Source: CAVQEK01 sp963711495 (lineage in GTDB: Bacteria; Bacteroidota; Bacteroidia; Cytophagales; Cyclobacteriaceae). From it: a stretch of DNA of 64,000 nucleotides. The number at the start of each line of letters is the position of its first letter. The first letter of the stretch is position 1. The notes beneath the pieces were generated by a model, which searched no databases, was not told the origin of the DNA, and saw only the letters and a list, made by a program, of their open reading frames with translations. Below are positions 61,066 to 64,000 of this stretch, one piece after another. Location of the stretch: NCBI GenBank assembly GCA_963711495.1, contig CAVQEK010000004.1, forward strand, positions 2,542,001 to 2,606,000, read 5' to 3'. Made by a program: the position numbers and the translations under genes.

Positions 61066-61512
61066 TCAAGCCAAAGTCAATGTTGGACTGGTAAGTTCCT
61101 GATACAATTCAGCTATTACCTGGTGGTTTAGTGGTTTCTCCATCACTTTAAACACAGATTTATAGTGCTTAATTTTATCAACAATCTGCTTGTTGATGAA
61201 TGATGTGAGTACGATCACGATAGGCATATCTTCCCTGTTTCTTTCTTTGTTATATTTTTCCAGAAAGTAGAGGCCATCTTTAACAGGTATTTGTAAATCG
61301 ACAAATATGATATCAGGTTTGTGATCTGGATTTTTAAGATATTCCAAAGCATCATCAACGGAAGTAATCCATTGTACCGCAGAGACAATTCCTGCCGTCT
61401 CCAATAGTCGTTTACACACAAATGCATCGATTTGGTTATCTTCAATGATCACGGCATTCCATGGTCTGGTTTGATCCATGTTTTGTTTGTTTGGTTTGTT
61501 CGAGTTGGTCAT
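61066..61512 (-). CDS. Single-domain response regulator
   Basis: CheY-like receiver of 148 residues with an N-terminal Asn/Lys-rich extension of about 18. The acidic pair is AVIIEDNQIDA (Glu24, Asp25), the phospho-acceptor is Asp72 in IIFVDLQIPVKDG, the switch Thr/Ser is VLTSF, and the Lys is in MEKPLNH. It has no output domain, so it probably works in a phosphorelay. No kinase is adjacent. The ATPase-less PAS protein and the orphan LytS kinase in this window are distant and not obvious partners. Confidence 0.93.
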   Translation of the reverse strand: MTNSNKPNKQNMDQTRPWNAVIIEDNQIDAFVCKRLLETAGIVSAVQWITSVDDALEYLKNPDHKPDIIFVDLQIPVKDGLYFLEKYNKERNREDMPIVIVLTSFINKQIVDKIKHYKSVFKVMEKPLNHQVIAELYQELTSPTLTLA

Positions 61513-62190
61513 TGTTGATTTTGGTCAAAGTGTAATATTACTTTTTTAATATTTCCCCCTCTGTAAATGTAGATTACGGGAAAAGTTGATGTGATGACTA
61601 TTATTAATGCATAAAATATTGGATGAGTAACCCAATATGTAACTTTTTTGATGGTATTACTGTAATATTTCAATTTCGCGCCTAGAATTAGTATTCAAAG
61701 CATAGAAGAAAAATTGCGATGTTGGTATACCGAGGTGAGCAATGACATAATTGAAAGGTACTTGAAATCAATGCAAGTTCGAGTTCATTTAAACCAGGGA
61801 ACGTGAGATTGTCAGCTTCCCAAACCAAACAAGTACAACTGAATGCCTGCGTAAAACTCTGTAAAGCACTTAGCGGTGGCTGGATGTCCCGAAAATAAAG
61901 TAAATGGAAAATAATTATCCCGAAAAAAATTAAAGTTTATCTTTAATGATACAAATAAATTTCAAATGCAACGGTTTTGATTTAACTTGGAGAATTGTGT
62001 AGCTTTACGAACTTTAAAGCAAAGGAACAACCCCGGTTTATTTTTTAATTTGAGGATTTATAAGTTTCAACTGTTTATACAGGGCAGAAAATATTTTTTT
62101 AAAGAATAAAAAAAACTATATCATATCCAGTTTAATATAAGTTATAAAGGCATACTATTCGTAATTTTGCAGCTCGATAAGTGAAGGGTT
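61513..62190. other. Long intergenic region
   Basis: 678 bp between the divergent response regulator and HemX/CcsA-like genes. No reliable frame on either strand and no RNA gene were seen. The right end carries the promoter described separately; the left end must drive the response regulator. Confidence 0.35.
62162..62169 (+). promoter_or_regulatory. Candidate -7 promoter element for the HemX-hemA operon
   Basis: TAATTTTG matches the Bacteroidota -7 consensus TAnnTTTG at every defined position. Transcription would begin near 62175, about 15 bp before the ATG at 62191. The -33 element is weak. Confidence 0.45.
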
Positions 62191-63015
62191 ATGAAAATTT
62201 TTAGTCAAATAGTTAGCTACTCGTTGCCGGTACTTTATCTCGCAGTGATTTATATGTACTATCTGATATTTCTTGGAAAGTATAAAACATTGGAAAAAAA
62301 GACTACCCAGGTATTGGTAGCCTTACTTGCAATACATGCTGCTGATATTTTGATCAGACATCTGGCCTTAAGGACCATACCGTTATCAACAGTGCATGAT
62401 GCATTCTCATTTCTGGCATTTTCAATACTATTTGTGTATATGATCCTGGAAACAAGTTTGAAAAGCAAGGGATCAGGATTGTTCATTTTATCTTTTGCAT
62501 TTATCCTGGAGGTAATATCAACCATCAACCACAGTTGGGAACCTGAAACCAACAAATTATTGCAAAATCCCGTTTTTGCGGTACATGCTTCGTTGTCGAT
62601 AATGGGCTATACTGCACTGTCTTTATCTGCGATTTATGCTTTGATGTATATAATTCAGGATTATAATCTTAAAAAGAGGAATCTTGGTAAATTGTTTATG
62701 CAGTTACCAGCTTTGACATATTTGGAAAAGATGAGCATTCGTTCCGTATTTATCGGTATCGTGCTGTTAGGCATCGGAATATTGCTTGGACATATAATGG
62801 CAACCGAATTAATTGGAGCATTCTGGCCAAAAGATGTTAAAGTAATTGTATCCGATCTCGTCTGGGTGATTTATTTGGTAGGGTATTTTTTCTTGCGGCG
62901 AATGAAATGGCGTGGCGAAAAGATGGCCTATTTTTCTCTGACGGGTTTTTTAATTTTAGTAATAGGAGGTTTGATTGTGATTTATCTGTCGGAATCTTTT
63001 CATGAGTTTTATTAA
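62191..63015 (+). CDS. HemX/CcsA-like cytochrome c assembly family membrane protein
   Basis: Integral membrane protein of 274 residues with eight hydrophobic segments, of the CcsA/HemX family. The haem-handling WWD motif expected of true CcsA is degenerate here (GAFWPKDVKVIVSDLVW), while conserved histidines remain (for example LAIHAADILIRH and PVFAVHASLSIMGYTALSL). HemX-type members typically sit directly upstream of hemA, as here (15 bp apart), and influence glutamyl-tRNA reductase level. Haem-synthesis regulation is therefore preferred over cytochrome maturation. Confidence 0.85.
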   Translation: MKIFSQIVSYSLPVLYLAVIYMYYLIFLGKYKTLEKKTTQVLVALLAIHAADILIRHLALRTIPLSTVHDAFSFLAFSILFVYMILETSLKSKGSGLFILSFAFILEVISTINHSWEPETNKLLQNPVFAVHASLSIMGYTALSLSAIYALMYIIQDYNLKKRNLGKLFMQLPALTYLEKMSIRSVFIGIVLLGIGILLGHIMATELIGAFWPKDVKVIVSDLVWVIYLVGYFFLRRMKWRGEKMAYFSLTGFLILVIGGLIVIYLSESFHEFY

Positions 63016-63030
63016 AAATGGGCTTGAGTG

Positions 63031-64000
63031 ATGGCGAATCAAATTCCGATTGGTGTTTTAGGTATTTCTCACAACACGGCATCTGTTGAGGTCCGGGAAA
63101 AGGTTGCACTGAGCGAAGAGGAGCAGAGATCTGTATTATTGCAATTTCAAAAGGAATTCCGGGTGGATGGACTTTTCGTGTTATCTACTTGCAATCGCAC
63201 TGAAATATATTTAAGCGGAGAATCGCTTAAAAACCAAATGCCAACCATTCGCGTGTGGCTCGATCAGTTTAAAAAAAGCACATTTTTTTCCGAAGAAAAG
63301 ACAACCTATGAATTGCATGGTGAAGAAGCCGTAAAGCATTTTTTTAAGGTGATTTCCGCGCTGGATTCTCAAATTATTGGAGAAGTTCAAATTACAGGGC
63401 AGGTAAAGGACAGCTATAATTTTGCGCACGAACTGGATGTGACCGACACATTAATTAATAAGCTATTTAATTTTGGTATGCAGGTGAAGAAACGGGTGCA
63501 AAATGACACCTTCCTGGCTGATGGAACTGTTTCCGTAAGCTTTGCCGGGGTGGAACTGGCGAGAAAGATATTTAATCACCTGGCTGAAAAAGAAATTGTA
63601 TTGATCGGGGCTGGAAAAACCGCGGAATTGGCAGCTTATCATTTTAAGGAAGATGGAGTGAAACAGATCCATGTAGTAAACCGAACCTTTAGCAAAGCGG
63701 AAGAATTGGCATCTAAATTCCATGGCAAAGCTTATGAACTCGGGGATTTAAATAAAGTATTGGAAAAGGCAGATATCGTGATCAGCGCTACAGCCAGTGA
63801 AATATTTATGGTCACACCAGCAATGATTGGACCTATTTCCAAGCAACGCTACCGTCAGCCCATTTTTCTGATTGACCTGGCCATTCCCCGTGACATCGAT
63901 CCACAGATTAGTGATATTGACGGCGTTTATCTATACAATCTCGATGATCTTGAAGAAATTGTAGAGAAGAATCTGGAAAAACGTAAGAAAGAAATACCCA
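63031..64000 (+). CDS. hemA: Glutamyl-tRNA reductase (5' part, runs off window)
   Basis: First committed enzyme of C5-pathway tetrapyrrole synthesis: it reduces glutamyl-tRNA to glutamate-1-semialdehyde. The visible 323 codons begin ANQIPIGVLGISHNTASVEV. The catalytic Cys54 is in VLSTCNRTEIY, the tRNA-contact segment is ALDSQIIGEVQITGQVK, and the NADPH fold starts IVLIGAGKTAELAAYHF. The dimerisation domain lies beyond the window's right edge. I chose ATG 63031; an in-frame GTG directly precedes it. It is downstream of the HemX-like gene in one operon. Confidence 0.95.
   Translation, partial: MANQIPIGVLGISHNTASVEVREKVALSEEEQRSVLLQFQKEFRVDGLFVLSTCNRTEIYLSGESLKNQMPTIRVWLDQFKKSTFFSEEKTTYELHGEEAVKHFFKVISALDSQIIGEVQITGQVKDSYNFAHELDVTDTLINKLFNFGMQVKKRVQNDTFLADGTVSVSFAGVELARKIFNHLAEKEIVLIGAGKTAELAAYHFKEDGVKQIHVVNRTFSKAEELASKFHGKAYELGDLNKVLEKADIVISATASEIFMVTPAMIGPISKQRYRQPIFLIDLAIPRDIDPQISDIDGVYLYNLDDLEEIVEKNLEKRKKEIP

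Noticed and set aside
1..64000. CRISPR arrays, rRNA and tRNA genes
   Set aside because: No regularly spaced repeats, no ribosomal RNA signatures and no tRNA T-arm/cloverleaf pattern were seen in the gene-free stretches.

Overview
This window is chromosomal DNA of a member of the Bacteroidota, probably Saprospiria-like. That placement is inferred from several signs: a type IX secretion C-terminal domain, FG-GAP/VCBS lipoproteins, a LytS-type sensor kinase, a BY-kinase/Wza exopolysaccharide pair, an L-rhamnose mutarotase, and the near absence of Shine-Dalgarno sequences. No rRNA, tRNA or CRISPR array was seen.

Layout. (1) 1-8620: two tandem palindromes at the left edge, a cytochrome-c-like FG-GAP lipoprotein, an SDR oxidoreductase, PurU, a membrane PAS protein with a histidine-kinase phosphoacceptor helix but no ATPase domain, a secreted PIG-L deacetylase and a cyclophilin. 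(2) 8787-33875: a long minus-strand surface-polysaccharide locus. In transcription order it holds a sulfotransferase, a Wzx flippase, GT61, GT2 and GT-D transferases, an acyltransferase, a Wzy-like polymerase, GT2, GT4, a GT-A-like protein, GT4, a second acyltransferase (frameshifted), a WecG/TagA transferase, the initiating sugar transferase, a Wza-type exporter and a Wzc-type kinase. The variable core is visibly A+T-richer than its surroundings. (3) This locus has been hit by four insertion sequences. Two IS481-type copies with identical transposases lie in inverted orientation, each with its own 7-bp target duplication. An IS701-like element (4-bp duplication) lies between them and is itself split by an IS21-family element (5-bp duplication). 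I resolved all element ends to the base. (4) 34335-36410: an orphan LytS-type histidine kinase with Ca-binding FG-GAP-like repeats. (5) 36640-42132: a compact cluster of unknown purpose. A phasin-like helical protein and a polyprenyl synthetase converge on five minus-strand genes: a geranylgeranyl-reductase-like flavoprotein, three Ig/beta-sandwich-type proteins and a DLGL-repeat protein. This is the best candidate here for an undescribed system. (6) 42611-49281: an MFS sugar porter, a secreted class C beta-lactamase-fold hydrolase with a T9SS tail, a long hairpin, a TPR protein, a 52-residue zinc-ribbon membrane protein and an alpha-helical unknown. (7) 49342-55518: a minus-strand sugar-catabolic operon (ROK regulator, zinc alcohol dehydrogenase, GH29 alpha-L-fucosidase, mutarotase-like DUF6786-type protein, aldo/keto reductase). 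(8) 55887-64000: a CBS protein, a site-2 protease with CBS domains, a formate/nitrite-type channel, an MgtC protein, rhaM, a secreted amidotransferase-fold protein, a response regulator, a HemX/CcsA-like protein and the 5' part of hemA, which runs off the window.

How the parts fit. The polysaccharide locus encodes a Wzx/Wzy-type pathway from lipid-linked initiation to tyrosine-kinase-controlled export, with possible sulfation. The insertions split it into a proximal and a distal half. The fucosidase operon, sugar porter, rhaM and SDR point to deoxysugar scavenging.
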